Source of the DNA: an uncultured Hyphomicrobiales bacterium
GTDB taxonomy: Bacteria; Pseudomonadota; Alphaproteobacteria; Rhizobiales; Beijerinckiaceae
Direction: 5' to 3'
Assembly (NCBI GenBank): GCA_903932565.1
Contig: CAIZGQ010000073.1
Span: 3,108-67,107 of the forward strand
DNA: 64,000 bases
The translations under genes and the position numbers were made by a program. This document shows, piece after piece, positions 37,472 through 47,016 of this stretch; the stretch's first letter is position 1; each line of letters opens with the position of its first letter. The notes under the pieces are model-generated. The model was given only the letters and a program-made list of their open reading frames with translations, was not told the DNA's origin and did not search any database.

Positions 37472-38386
37472 ATGCCTATTTCTCTCGCTAGTATACGTTC
37501 TGAACTGCTCCCCGGTCTGTTCGATGTTCGGGGTTCGTATGACATGATCCCGCGTCAGTGGGACAAGGTCTTCAAAACCCACAAATCGGCAATGGCCGTT
37601 GAGCGTTCGACGCAGATGGCGTTCGTTGCGCTGCCGTTCCTTAAGGATGAAGGTGCGGCTACGCAGTTCGACAATCAGTCTGGCGAGCGATTCACTTGGG
37701 CATTCGTGCATATCGAGGTGGCGTTGGGCTACGCGATTACACGCAAAGCCATCGATGACAATCTGTACAAGGCTCAGTTCAACCCCACCAACCTGAAACT
37801 CCAAGAGGCGTTCGCGCAGTTCAAGGAAATTCAGGCCGCGAACATCTTCAATCTGGGCACGACCTACAACAGTGCGCAGGTTGGTGACGGTGTGGCGTTC
37901 TTCTCGACGTCGCATCCGTATGATGGCGGTACTTGGGCCAACACCTCGACGGTTCCGAAGTCACTCAACGAGTCGACGCTGCTTGCGGACATGACCAACG
38001 TCCGTGCCCAGTTTGTCAACGAGCGTGGCCTCCGCATTCTGGCTCGAGCCCGTCGCCTGATCGTTCCGCCGAATCTTGAAGCGGTTGCGATCCGCCTGAC
38101 CAAGACTGAGCTTCGTCCCGGCACTGCGGACAACGACGTCAACGCGATCCTATCTCTCTCAGGTGGTCTGCCGGAAGGCTTCATCGTGCTGGACTTCCTG
38201 ACGTCGAACTTCGCTTGGTTCCTGACGACCAACATCGAAGGCCTGATCCATATGCTTCGTATTCCTTACGAAAGCGATATGTGGGTCGACAACATCACCG
38301 ACAACCTGTTGGTGAAGGCCTACGAGCGTTATTCGTTCGGCATCAACGATCCTCGCGCCGCTTGGGGCGAGTTCCCGACTGCGTAA
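37472..38386 (+). CDS. Major capsid protein
   Basis: 304 residues. GSYDMIPRQWDKVFKTHKS, then FVHIEVALGYAITRKAIDDN, then SLSGGLPEGFIVLDFL and the C-terminal YERYSFGINDPRAAWGEF follow the Mu gpT-like HK97-fold capsid family. GGGAG upstream. It should be the most abundant virion protein. Confidence 0.75.
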   Translation: MPISLASIRSELLPGLFDVRGSYDMIPRQWDKVFKTHKSAMAVERSTQMAFVALPFLKDEGAATQFDNQSGERFTWAFVHIEVALGYAITRKAIDDNLYKAQFNPTNLKLQEAFAQFKEIQAANIFNLGTTYNSAQVGDGVAFFSTSHPYDGGTWANTSTVPKSLNESTLLADMTNVRAQFVNERGLRILARARRLIVPPNLEAVAIRLTKTELRPGTADNDVNAILSLSGGLPEGFIVLDFLTSNFAWFLTTNIEGLIHMLRIPYESDMWVDNITDNLLVKAYERYSFGINDPRAAWGEFPTA

Positions 38387-38412
38387 TTCAGCGATGACAA
38401 GGAGACGAGCTC

Positions 38413-39669
38413 ATGGCTGAAACACTGCTTCGCGGCCCCGGTATTAGCATCGGGTCATTGATGGACGGGCGCGTCGAGCCATTCGACGGCCCCTCCATTA
38501 GCTATCAAGGCGATATGGTCCCTGACCCGCGTCAGTCCCCAGCGAACAAGGATGGGTTGAGCCCCGGTGTGGTCAAGGGGTTCTTCAATAACCCGTACTT
38601 TGTGCTGATTGACGTTGTCCCACAGGCCAACAGTACGACTACGATTGCTGCATCTCAGGTTCCGTCGACTACTGCTGGCGTTGCTTTGGCTCTGACTACC
38701 GCGGTTCTCGGCACTGCGGCTGGCGTTCAGGTCTGGACACCCGGCATCACCATCTACAACGCCAGCACTGGCGGTACGGCCTCTGTCGGAGCGATCGACT
38801 TCGGTTTCACCACCGGTACTACTGCGGCCAACTCCACGACGGTTGTTGTTGTAGATAACTCGCAGTTTACGATTGGCCAGTGGATCGTCATTGGTGGCGC
38901 TGGATCTGGCTCTGCCACCAACGTGCAATTGTTCACTCAGGTACAGAGCAAATCGACCAACACCACGGTAATCACGGTTTCCCCTGCTGCCGCGACGGCA
39001 TTGAACAATGCTCCGATCGGTCAGGGTAATCTGTATAATACGTTACTGCCGCCAGCTACGCAGTTCGGGCCTGCTGCAGCGTCTGCCAATGCGTCAGAAC
39101 CTTACAGGCTGGCTGGTTTCGGTCTTACCTTCGATTCCTTGCAGGGCTCTTGCCGCGCCTTGAGTGTTGCGGCGGCATCGGTTGGTTCGGGAACCACGAC
39201 GCTGCTGGCCTCTGGTTATGATATCTACGGCTACCCGATGACGGAATCTATCACTGCGAACGGCACTACCGTGGTCAACGGCAAGAAGGCATTCAAGTAC
39301 GTTGCCAGCGTTGTGACTGCTGGTACGGCGGCAACTTCCGGTGCGCCAGCCGCGGTATCTGTTGGTATTTCCGACGTGTTCGGCGTAAATATTCGCTCCG
39401 ACAAGTGGGAATATCTGAACATCTTCTGGAATGGTGGCTTTGCCATCAACAACACCGGCTGGACCAAGGCGCTTTCGACAACTTCTAGCTCCACGACCGT
39501 TGACGTTCGTGGTACACAGAACGTGTCGACGGCATTGACCGGTACTGGTGTCGCGGCACCGACTGATGGTGTTCGTCGTTTGACGATCATGATGTCGGTT
39601 CCGGTTCAGAACATGATCAACGCCACTCCGCTCAACAGTTCCACCCTCTTCGGCACGACACAGGCATAA
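38413..39669 (+). CDS. Structural protein, beta-rich
   Basis: 418 residues. Short N-terminal region (PGISIGSLMDGRVEPFDGPS) then long Thr/Ser/Val/Ala beta-like stretches. GGAGA before the ATG. Directly follows the capsid, so a capsid-associated or head-fibre protein is likely. No named family. Confidence 0.6.
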   Translation: MAETLLRGPGISIGSLMDGRVEPFDGPSISYQGDMVPDPRQSPANKDGLSPGVVKGFFNNPYFVLIDVVPQANSTTTIAASQVPSTTAGVALALTTAVLGTAAGVQVWTPGITIYNASTGGTASVGAIDFGFTTGTTAANSTTVVVVDNSQFTIGQWIVIGGAGSGSATNVQLFTQVQSKSTNTTVITVSPAAATALNNAPIGQGNLYNTLLPPATQFGPAAASANASEPYRLAGFGLTFDSLQGSCRALSVAAASVGSGTTTLLASGYDIYGYPMTESITANGTTVVNGKKAFKYVASVVTAGTAATSGAPAAVSVGISDVFGVNIRSDKWEYLNIFWNGGFAINNTGWTKALSTTSSSTTVDVRGTQNVSTALTGTGVAAPTDGVRRLTIMMSVPVQNMINATPLNSSTLFGTTQA

Positions 39670-39680
39670 GGAGCCTAGAT

Positions 39681-40007
39681 ATGGCTAATCGACACAATGT
39701 TCAGCGTAAGAAGGGCGGTCGCATTGGCATCGTTGCCGCTGGCAATAAGGATGTCATTGAAGAAGCCAAGGACGACAAGGACGGTGCCGAGACTGGCTAT
39801 GAGCGCAAGCGCGGTGGCAAGGTCAAGAAGGGCAAGAAGCATGAGGTCGAGGGCAAGGAAGCTAAGAAGCGCTTCGATCGTCCCGGTCGCAAGAGCGGTG
39901 GTGCCGTTGGTGCCAATCGTTCACCGCTCTCTACCGCTCATAGCGGTGGCCATGGTGTTGACGGATCTAGCGATCCGAAAGATACCTACGGCGGTACGCC
40001 TTCCTGA
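39681..40007 (+). CDS. Basic protein with RxxGG motifs
   Basis: 108 residues, Lys/Arg/Gly-rich, with RKKGGRI, RKRGGKV and RKSGGAV. AAGGAG lies before the ATG. Probably disordered and DNA- or capsid-bound. See the motif finding. Confidence 0.65.
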   Translation: MANRHNVQRKKGGRIGIVAAGNKDVIEEAKDDKDGAETGYERKRGGKVKKGKKHEVEGKEAKKRFDRPGRKSGGAVGANRSPLSTAHSGGHGVDGSSDPKDTYGGTPS

Positions 40008-40255
40008 TGTCTCGTCTTACGGCATCTAGTCGTAAGAAAATACCGACGAAGAACTTCGGCGGTCCCGATAGAAGCTACCCGATTGAGGATGCTTCACACG
40101 CAAGGAATGCGCTGGCTCGAGTTTCTCAATTCGGAACGCCAGCGCTGAAGGCCAAAGTAAGGGCAAAGGTCAAGGCGAAGTATCCCGGCATTGCCATGAA
40201 GATGTACGGTGGCGAGGTAGCCCACAGAGCGGATAGGCCTCGTCGCAAGAAATAA
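40007..40255 (+). CDS. DUF6582-like protein
   Basis: 82 residues, TGATG overlap. PTKNFGGPDRSYPIEDASHA followed by RNALARVSQFG matches a small domain frequent in phage capsid genes (DUF6582 as I recall it). Basic C-terminus. Role unknown. Confidence 0.65.
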   Translation: MSRLTASSRKKIPTKNFGGPDRSYPIEDASHARNALARVSQFGTPALKAKVRAKVKAKYPGIAMKMYGGEVAHRADRPRRKK

Positions 40256-40270
40256 CGAGGACCGATCCAG

Positions 40271-40651
40271 ATGGGTATGCCAACCTTACTCACAGCCAAC
40301 GGAACTGGCACTAGTGCCGTCATCTGGTTTCCTGACTGGATGCAAACCCCGTTTAATATTGGCATTCAGTGTGTCGTGGCTGGAACGGCCACGTTCAATG
40401 TCGAGCATACGTTGGACAACATCGACGTCACGCAGATAGGTCCGTTCAGCGGGAATGCCAATGCCACGACCGCAGCTAATGCTACATGGGTAGCCAATCC
40501 CGGCATCACGCTGGCCACAACCACCATCAATGGAAACTACGCCTTTCCGGTGCGGGCACTGAGAATTAACATTCTCTCTGCGTCGGGCCCCGGCGGCGTT
40601 GGAACGGGAAGTGTTTCGGCTCAATTCATCCAAGCAACATTTGGGCGGTGA
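40271..40651 (+). CDS. Small structural protein
   Basis: 126 residues, Thr/Ala/Asn-rich beta-like; VEHTLDNIDVTQIGPF and GNYAFPVRALRINILSAS suggest a jelly-roll. Typical minor virion protein; unnamed. Confidence 0.6.
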   Translation: MGMPTLLTANGTGTSAVIWFPDWMQTPFNIGIQCVVAGTATFNVEHTLDNIDVTQIGPFSGNANATTAANATWVANPGITLATTTINGNYAFPVRALRINILSASGPGGVGTGSVSAQFIQATFGR

Positions 40652-40654
40652 TGT

Positions 40655-41119
40655 ATGACTGGGGTCGTCGTAAGCGGGGCTGCATTGGCCCTATTGACGA
40701 CCAGCGACATCAAGGTCAATGGTGTCGCATATACTGGGTTCCCGCTGGTTTATGGCAACGGCCTTATTGTCGGTGGGCTCATTCTTAACCTGTCTGCGGC
40801 TACGATCGCATCGACGGCGGCGACGTCAACCCTCATCGGCAATTTCTCTGTAAGCAACGGCACTGGAACGTACACCTATACGTTCACCAGCAATCCGAGC
40901 TCGCTGTTTGCTATCAACGGCACTGCGCTTAGCAACGCCATATCCCCGCTCACCGCAGGCTCTGATCCCATCACCGTTAAGGCTGACAATGGGGCCGGTT
41001 CTGTGGTAATCTCTCCATTCCTGATAACTGTAATAGCTTCTGCTGGCGGGTTCAGTCCGTCGCTGGACTTCTCTAACGCTACCGACAGTATGTATGCTGG
41101 AACCGTCATCCACTTCTAA
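40655..41119 (+). CDS. Ig-like structural protein
   Basis: 154 residues. The second half (NFSVSNGTGTYTYTFTSNPS, then LTAGSDPITVKADNGAGSVV) resembles a cadherin/Ig-like repeat of adhesive phage proteins. Head decoration or fibre. Confidence 0.6.
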   Translation: MTGVVVSGAALALLTTSDIKVNGVAYTGFPLVYGNGLIVGGLILNLSAATIASTAATSTLIGNFSVSNGTGTYTYTFTSNPSSLFAINGTALSNAISPLTAGSDPITVKADNGAGSVVISPFLITVIASAGGFSPSLDFSNATDSMYAGTVIHF

Positions 41120-41132
41120 GTGAGATTAGATC

Positions 41133-41765
41133 ATGAGCAAAATCCTGAATAAAGTTTGGCCAACAATCGCATTCACGCTTTTATCAAGCGGTGCGGCAAA
41201 TGCTGTGTGTTCGCAGATTCCGCTGAACATCAAGGATGCGAGTGGCAACACGGTGGCTATGAGCTCCGGAACGGCAGGAGACACCAACTGCAAAACCTAC
41301 ATTGACGCGGATTCGGCCAGCGTTCTGTATGGAATCTTGGCGCAGATCAATACGGCGGCATTGGCGTCCATCCCGGCGGGCACAGCAATTGTTGGCTATG
41401 TTTCCAGCGATCCTTGCTTGCAGAAGACCAAGACCAATCTGGCCATCTCACAGGCTACGACATTCAGTCAGCAGCTTGTCGCCCTAGCTGCAGGGTCGGC
41501 AATCAATGTTTGCTCCATGTTTGTGATATCAGCATCGGCTAATGCTCTAGCACTTACAAACGGGACTGGGACCAACTGTGCAAACGGATCTACGGCACTC
41601 ATTGGAAGCCTAACCTTGGCAAGCAGTGTATCGCTTGCGGCTAACGGTGGTTGGACCTTGGGTAACGGCGCAGGGACCATACTGATTGCGGCGGCTGGAC
41701 AGGAACTGTGCATGCTCACATCGACTGGCGTGATCGCTGGCAACCTGACCTATGTCTATCAATAA
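41133..41765 (+). CDS. Protein with signal peptide inside the virion cluster
   Basis: 210 residues. The N-terminus KVWPTIAFTLLSSGAANAVC looks like a Sec signal (AxA site near residue 24). The body is Ser/Ala/Thr-rich with four or more Cys, consistent with an oxidising compartment. Unusual among virion genes; may be displayed outside the cell. Confidence 0.6.
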   Translation: MSKILNKVWPTIAFTLLSSGAANAVCSQIPLNIKDASGNTVAMSSGTAGDTNCKTYIDADSASVLYGILAQINTAALASIPAGTAIVGYVSSDPCLQKTKTNLAISQATTFSQQLVALAAGSAINVCSMFVISASANALALTNGTGTNCANGSTALIGSLTLASSVSLAANGGWTLGNGAGTILIAAAGQELCMLTSTGVIAGNLTYVYQ

Positions 41766-41777
41766 TGGGAGTGCGAC

Positions 41778-42014
41778 ATGGAAGAGAAAGTTGGCGCTCT
41801 ATTGGTGTCACTTGTTGCGACAGTTGCATTTGGTGCCGTGTTGTTTTTCTGGGTTATTCGTCCTCCAACCGTCAACAGTGATGTCCTCAATGTTTTGGTC
41901 GGGGCTCTTTCCGCTGGCTACATTCAAACTCTCAACTATTGGTTTGGTTCCTCTGCCGGGTCAAAACAGAAAGACACGACGATCTCTAACCTCGCTGGTG
42001 GGACCAAGGCGTGA
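41778..42014 (+). CDS. Two-span membrane protein
   Basis: 78 residues. Spans at about 7-26 and 38-54, then SAGSKQKDTTISNL, familiar from small holin-like or inner-membrane phage proteins. Coupled to the adaptor by GTGA. Could be a second holin or an ejection-channel part. Confidence 0.6.
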   Translation: MEEKVGALLVSLVATVAFGAVLFFWVIRPPTVNSDVLNVLVGALSAGYIQTLNYWFGSSAGSKQKDTTISNLAGGTKA

Positions 42015-42703
42015 CATCCTCCGGAACTTATACATTCAGCCTGTCAAACAGCGAGGGCATTCTCGCTGCCTTTGAACGTATCGGAATGGACCCGTCAGAA
42101 CTGAAGCAACGTCACTTCATGACGGCTCGACGGGAATTGAATCTTCTCAACGGTGAATGGTCGAACAAGCAGGTCAACCTGTGGGAGGTGACGCTCAGCT
42201 CGATCGCACTGGTGTCTGGAACGGCCACCTACACGCTTCCGGCCAGCGTGGTGATGGTTCTGGATGCATACTACAGCACCAATCAGGGCACCTCTACGCA
42301 GACTGACCTGTTCATGAATCCGATGAGCCGGGATGAGTATGCTGGATATCCTCAGAAGCAGACACCGGGCCAACCTACAATGTACTGGTTCAGTCGCCAG
42401 ATCACGCCCACGCTGACGATCTATCCCGTCTACAATCTCAGCACCACGAACTATATTAATTATTACGCCTGTACCCAGATCCAAGACGCAAACCTGCCAA
42501 GTGGGTCTACTCCAGACATTCCGTTTTTATGGTATGATGCCATGGTAGCGGGGATGTCCCACCGTCTCGCTCGAGTGTTCAAGCCAGAGTTGGAAGACAA
42601 GCGTAAAGTTGATGCCAAGGAAGCGTGGGAAACCGCGGCTTCCCAGAACATAGAGAACACCAATTTGACCATCACCCCTAATCTTGGGTCGTACTACAGA
42701 TGA
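42011..42703 (+). CDS. Tail adaptor (P22 gp4 / T7 gp11 type)
   Basis: 230 residues, GTG start. FERIGMDPSELKQRHFMTAR and ELNLLNGEWSNKQVNLWEV begin adaptor proteins that close the portal; the C-terminus is Trp/Tyr/Arg-rich (FLWYDAMVAGMSHRLARVF). It should form the ring under the portal. Confidence 0.7.
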   Translation: MTSSGTYTFSLSNSEGILAAFERIGMDPSELKQRHFMTARRELNLLNGEWSNKQVNLWEVTLSSIALVSGTATYTLPASVVMVLDAYYSTNQGTSTQTDLFMNPMSRDEYAGYPQKQTPGQPTMYWFSRQITPTLTIYPVYNLSTTNYINYYACTQIQDANLPSGSTPDIPFLWYDAMVAGMSHRLARVFKPELEDKRKVDAKEAWETAASQNIENTNLTITPNLGSYYR

Positions 42704-43212
42704 AGCCAAGCGACATTGAAAAAGGTCTATCTGCCGATCGCCTTCGCGAGGTACTGCGCTATGAGCCAGAGACTGGCAAATTCTTTTGGCTGAAAGGAAA
42801 CAACCAAAAGAAGGCTGGAGATGAGGCGGGATGGGCCGAAACAAAAACCAGATATATCCGAATAACCATCTTTGGACAGCGGTATTTGGCCCATAGACTT
42901 GCGTGGCTGTATGTGACTGGTGAATGGCCACACGACAGGATTGATCATAAAAATATGGGTCGGCCCGACAATCGATGGGAAAACCTTCGCCAAGCCAGCG
43001 ACAGTCAAAACAGTGCAAATCAAAAAACGTCAAAGAAGAATATGCTCGGCATTAAGGGGGTCCGTCTTCACGAATGCGGAAGATATACCGCTAGGATTTG
43101 CGTCGGTAGGAAATCCATGTACTTGGGGCTTTTTTATACCCCTGACGATGCAAGGGATGCCTACGCGAAGAAGGCGAGAGAAATATTTGGCGAATTCGCG
43201 AGGACTAAATAA
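42700..43212 (+). CDS. HNH/AP2 homing endonuclease, intact
   Basis: 170 residues. LREVLRYEPETGKFFWLKG, then HRLAWLYVTGEWPHDRIDHK with the HNH His and Asn (DNRWENLR), then an AP2-like GIKGVRLHECGRYTARI. It lies between two virion genes with ATGA and TAATG overlaps, so insertion preserved coupling. It is the intact model for the pseudogene at 35449. Confidence 0.85.
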   Translation: MKPSDIEKGLSADRLREVLRYEPETGKFFWLKGNNQKKAGDEAGWAETKTRYIRITIFGQRYLAHRLAWLYVTGEWPHDRIDHKNMGRPDNRWENLRQASDSQNSANQKTSKKNMLGIKGVRLHECGRYTARICVGRKSMYLGLFYTPDDARDAYAKKAREIFGEFARTK

Positions 43213-43556
43213 TGCGCAAGCATCCCCGTCGAGCTCGAGTAGATCCGTCTCACCCATGCGCTTGGGGGACGAGCGATTCCAATGGAATGATTGGCCAACA
43301 TAATAAAATGCGATGGAAGCATGATTGGCGTGGGAACAAGATCATCAATCTTCGTGTGTTGGTTCATGAGGACGAACTAGACAAGCCGCAGCGTCAGCTT
43401 GGCAACTTGGTTCTGCCTGCTGATCCGCCTCCGATCCGATACGCAAGGCCCGAGAACTATACGATCGATGAGACTACTCAGCGCATGACCTCTACTGGGA
43501 AGATGCGTCTAACGATGGATGGAAAAGTCCGAATCCAGTCCAACGTGCAGAATTGA
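43212..43556 (+). CDS. Conserved virion-region protein
   Basis: 114 residues. Basic start (RKHPRRARVDPSHPCAWGTS), then RYARPENYTIDE. TAATG coupled to the homing gene, so before the insertion it was probably coupled to the adaptor. Likely a small head-tail protein; no family named. Confidence 0.65.
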   Translation: MRKHPRRARVDPSHPCAWGTSDSNGMIGQHNKMRWKHDWRGNKIINLRVLVHEDELDKPQRQLGNLVLPADPPPIRYARPENYTIDETTQRMTSTGKMRLTMDGKVRIQSNVQN

Positions 43557-43563
43557 GGGTGCT

Positions 43564-45315
43564 ATGGCCGCGGCAGTAGGAACAATCCCTTGGTTATCGA
43601 CCTACCAGCCGGGTGCGCTCGCGATCGGGTCTACGGTCTTTCTCGAGATTGTGGATAGCACGAACGCTACTACTGCCCAGTCTTGGAACATCTCGCAGCA
43701 GGATCTGGTGGGCAAAGCGCCCAGCGTCATGAACTATGGCGTTCCGACTGCTACGGATCAGGTGGCGTTCTTCCAGAAGATCACCGGTCTGCCGATGCAG
43801 TGCGCGATCGGTGACCTTTCTATCCCGTCTGGCAATCTGCCCGCTGGCGGCGGCACCGGCACGTTTCTGGCCAAGGTATCGGCTACGAGCTACTCGGCAA
43901 ACTGGACTACAATTTCAAATCTAGTTTCTCCCGGCACAGGCCTGTTCAATTCCGGCACTGCCACTGCTTTGGTACTTGGTATTGCGACGGTTTCGATCGT
44001 CAGTTCGATGATTGCAACGGGAGCGATCGGCTCAACGCAGATAGCGGCGAATGCGGTCGGGTCTGCTCAGATGGCGAGCGGGATCATTGGCACGTCTCAG
44101 ATCGTTGCTAACTCCATCGGCTCCTCCCAGATGCAGAACAATGCCATCGGGACGGCGCAGTTGGCCACCAGTATTGGCCTGACTGGGTCGTTGAGCATCG
44201 GAACGGTCCTTGCCGTTGGAGGCACTGCCACTCTTAGCGGGGGCATGATTCTAAACGGTACGCTTGGTCTGACTGGAAATTCTGTTTTGACCGGTACATT
44301 CGGCGTAGTTGGAACGACGCTGGCAACCGGCACGTTCGGAATTGTCGGAACCACCAATATCACCGGCACATTCGTCAATGTTGGTACTGCTTCGTTCACT
44401 GGTGGCAACTTCAATGTGCTGGGGACAGCGACATTTACTGGTGTCCATGGGGTCATCGGTACAACCATAATTACCGGAACTCTGAGTGTAATCGGAACGT
44501 CTAATTTTAGCGCCGTAAACGTCACCGGAATTGTGTTGGTGAATGGAAGCGTTACGTTCACGTCCGGTGCGTTCAGCGTTATCGGCACAACGCTATTCAC
44601 ATCTGGTGCATTTGGCGTCGTCGGAACAGCAACGTTTACTTCAACTTTTGGAGTCGTTGGAACGACTGTTCATACCGGTGTTGTAAACATCATCGGAACG
44701 ACATCCATCACCGGATCTCTATTGCTTGGCAGCTTGGCTACTGGTGTATTGGTAAGCAGCGGTACTGGTGTTGTATCTGCGCAGGGCGGCATGGTGTTGC
44801 TGAATACGCTGTTACCGAATGCGATTGCGTCGGTTAGCGACACAACCAGCTTTACTAACTCCGCTTATCGAAGCTTCATGATCATGCTTGATACGGTGTG
44901 CCCCGCCGCTCAAACCACCACGTTCCAGATGACTCTTGCTACGACTGGATCGGCATTTACGACGTCTGGATATGTTTCTATTGCGCAGATAAATGTTAGC
45001 TCTGTGCTGGTTACGGATACGTCTACGTCTGCATTGTTGATCTCAGGAACTAGGGCCACCACGCAGCTTCAGACGTCGACTGTGCTTGGCGTCAGCGGGT
45101 TTATTAAATTCTTTAATCCGGCTAGCGCCGTAAATAACAAAACTATGGTTGGTTCACTTCAGTATCCAACGCCGGGCGCTATCGGAACTACGACATTCGC
45201 CCAGTCTGATATCAACGGTGTATTTCAGAATGCATCACCCGTTACCGGGGTGAACTTCCTGTTCAACTCAGGTAATATCCAAACCGGCGTCATTAAGATA
45301 TTTGGCATCACATGA
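43564..45315 (+). CDS. Repetitive fibre-like protein
   Basis: 583 residues from ATG 43564 (GAGGG upstream). Residues about 215-400 hold a dozen short repeats of the type hVGTTxxTGTFxh (I/V-G-T-T or V-G-T-A with T-G-T/S between), ideal for a trimeric beta-helix. The N-terminal part also has a shorter ATGAIGSTQIAANAVGSAQM repeat. The C-terminus is non-repetitive. Likely tail fibre or spike shaft. Confidence 0.7.
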   Translation: MAAAVGTIPWLSTYQPGALAIGSTVFLEIVDSTNATTAQSWNISQQDLVGKAPSVMNYGVPTATDQVAFFQKITGLPMQCAIGDLSIPSGNLPAGGGTGTFLAKVSATSYSANWTTISNLVSPGTGLFNSGTATALVLGIATVSIVSSMIATGAIGSTQIAANAVGSAQMASGIIGTSQIVANSIGSSQMQNNAIGTAQLATSIGLTGSLSIGTVLAVGGTATLSGGMILNGTLGLTGNSVLTGTFGVVGTTLATGTFGIVGTTNITGTFVNVGTASFTGGNFNVLGTATFTGVHGVIGTTIITGTLSVIGTSNFSAVNVTGIVLVNGSVTFTSGAFSVIGTTLFTSGAFGVVGTATFTSTFGVVGTTVHTGVVNIIGTTSITGSLLLGSLATGVLVSSGTGVVSAQGGMVLLNTLLPNAIASVSDTTSFTNSAYRSFMIMLDTVCPAAQTTTFQMTLATTGSAFTTSGYVSIAQINVSSVLVTDTSTSALLISGTRATTQLQTSTVLGVSGFIKFFNPASAVNNKTMVGSLQYPTPGAIGTTTFAQSDINGVFQNASPVTGVNFLFNSGNIQTGVIKIFGIT

Positions 45316-46019
45316 GCCTGACGTATTCAACATATGTGACGTCACTCGCCAACATGCTGGTTGTGCCGACGGCTGACGCCGGTTTGACGACCGTCCTTCC
45401 CAATATCATCGACGATGCGGAGCAGTATCTGTATCGCGAGCTCGATCTGCTTAATACAGTGCAGCGAGATTCCAGTGCTGCATTGGTGGCCGGGAACAGG
45501 AATTTCAACCTTCCATCGACCAATGGCACGTTCATCGTGTGCAAGGAATTCAACGTCGTCACGCCGACAGCTACACAGCCGGATAGCGGAACGCGCAATC
45601 CTCTTGTTCCCGCATCAATGGAAATGCTTAATTGGATGTGGCCTAGCGTTACAGGATCAACCGTTCCGCAGTACTTTGCCATGGTGACGCAGAGTTCAAT
45701 CATCGTAGCTCCGTGGCCAGATCAGGCATACACGGTAGAGGTAGTTGGCACGTTGAGGCCTCCTGCTCTTTCATCCTCTGTGGCGACCACGCTTCTGTCG
45801 GTCTATTTCCCTGACCTGATGCTATCGGCATCCATGATCTTCGCTGCGGGATATCAGCGCAACTTCGGTGCTGGCGTAGACGATCCGCAGATGGCCGGAA
45901 ACTGGTCGGCGCATACCAAGATGCTTCTGACGTCGGCACAGACGGAAGAAATGCGTAAGCGCTTCTCTGACGGAAGCATCAAAGACATATCCGTACCGTC
46001 ACCAACGCCAAGGACATAA
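45312..46019 (+). CDS. Second head-tail adaptor-like protein
   Basis: 235 residues. SLTYSTYVTSLANMLVVPTA and NIIDDAEQYLYRELDLLNTV are typical of phage adaptor/DNA-stabilisation proteins (gp6/gp4-like). A C-terminal helix ends with a Pro-rich tail. ATGA coupled to the fibre. Confidence 0.65.
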   Translation: MSLTYSTYVTSLANMLVVPTADAGLTTVLPNIIDDAEQYLYRELDLLNTVQRDSSAALVAGNRNFNLPSTNGTFIVCKEFNVVTPTATQPDSGTRNPLVPASMEMLNWMWPSVTGSTVPQYFAMVTQSSIIVAPWPDQAYTVEVVGTLRPPALSSSVATTLLSVYFPDLMLSASMIFAAGYQRNFGAGVDDPQMAGNWSAHTKMLLTSAQTEEMRKRFSDGSIKDISVPSPTPRT

Positions 46020-46022
46020 GAG

Positions 46023-47012
46023 ATGTCTGAACCAGTAACTACATACAGGTCGCTAATTGTCCCAAATACGGGCGATCTTGCAGGTGCATGGGGAACGTCT
46101 GCCCTTAACCCAAATTTCCAGATGGTTGATGGAATGTTTGGTAGCGTTGCGACAATTTCTTTGTCTGGTGCAACTACCATTCTTCTTACTTCTGCATCTA
46201 CTAGCGGCATCTGGCTTGGTTCACTGCCTCAATGCGCCAATGCGATGTTAAGATTTACTGGAGCCCAGACTGGGGCAGCGGTAATCCAATTCCCAACAAA
46301 TGGTCTTGGTTATTATATTATTGATAACCAATGCACTGGGACTTCTTATATTCAACTTTCCCCAACAGGAGGCGGAAAGAAGATCGGCGTTCCATACGGA
46401 AGAAAGACTCATGTGTTCTTTGACGGAACGGACTTGGACTACGTCAACATGCCAGAAGTCGGTGCGGCTCTTGATCTTCAGGGATGGTCAGCACTTCCTG
46501 CGTGGATGACGGCGTGTACGTTCTCGCCGTATTTGATTAAGGACGGTGCGACGTATTCGGCCTCGGTATATCCGCAATTGTTTCAGGCATTGGGATCGAC
46601 GTTTGGTGGAAACGGCATAACGACGTTTGCCGTTCCTGATGAGCGGGCTCGAGCAAGGATCGCGCTAGATACTATTCAGGCGGCGTCTGGGGCTACATCA
46701 GCTCGTATCACGTTCCCCATTGGTGGATTCACCGCCTCTATCATGGGCGCGGCTGGTGGCGATCAGCGGATGCAAACGCATACTCATGGGATTACTGATC
46801 CCACACATGCGCACGCCTTTGGATTTCCGGTATACAACGGAGCAGGATCGTCATTGCCCCCCGTCGCCAGCAACGCGACCGGCGGAATTGGCACCTATAC
46901 GGGCACGACCAACAACAGTGCAACTGGCATCACTATAAACGCAGTAGGTTCCGGCGCTTCCCAGAACATCCCGCCATCTATCGTTTCATTTTTGCCCCTA
47001 ATAAAAACGTGA
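46023..47012 (+). CDS. Tail fibre with collar domain
   Basis: 329 residues. YPQLFQALGSTFGGNGITTF followed by AVPDERARARIALD is the phage tail-collar domain; THTHGITDPTHAH near residue 255 is the metal-binding HxH receptor tip; the C-terminus has NIPPSIVSFLPLIK. Probable receptor-binding fibre. Confidence 0.8.
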   Translation: MSEPVTTYRSLIVPNTGDLAGAWGTSALNPNFQMVDGMFGSVATISLSGATTILLTSASTSGIWLGSLPQCANAMLRFTGAQTGAAVIQFPTNGLGYYIIDNQCTGTSYIQLSPTGGGKKIGVPYGRKTHVFFDGTDLDYVNMPEVGAALDLQGWSALPAWMTACTFSPYLIKDGATYSASVYPQLFQALGSTFGGNGITTFAVPDERARARIALDTIQAASGATSARITFPIGGFTASIMGAAGGDQRMQTHTHGITDPTHAHAFGFPVYNGAGSSLPPVASNATGGIGTYTGTTNNSATGITINAVGSGASQNIPPSIVSFLPLIKT

Positions 47013-47016
47013 TGAA

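Noticed and set aside
37313..37915. 200-codon minus-strand frame over the capsid start
   Set aside because: Overlaps two strong virion genes in antisense and has a shadow-like composition.
44200..44750. Tandem DNA repeat
   Set aside because: Repeat is at protein level only (beta-helix-like IGTT units); the DNA differs between units, so it is not a CRISPR or simple tandem array.
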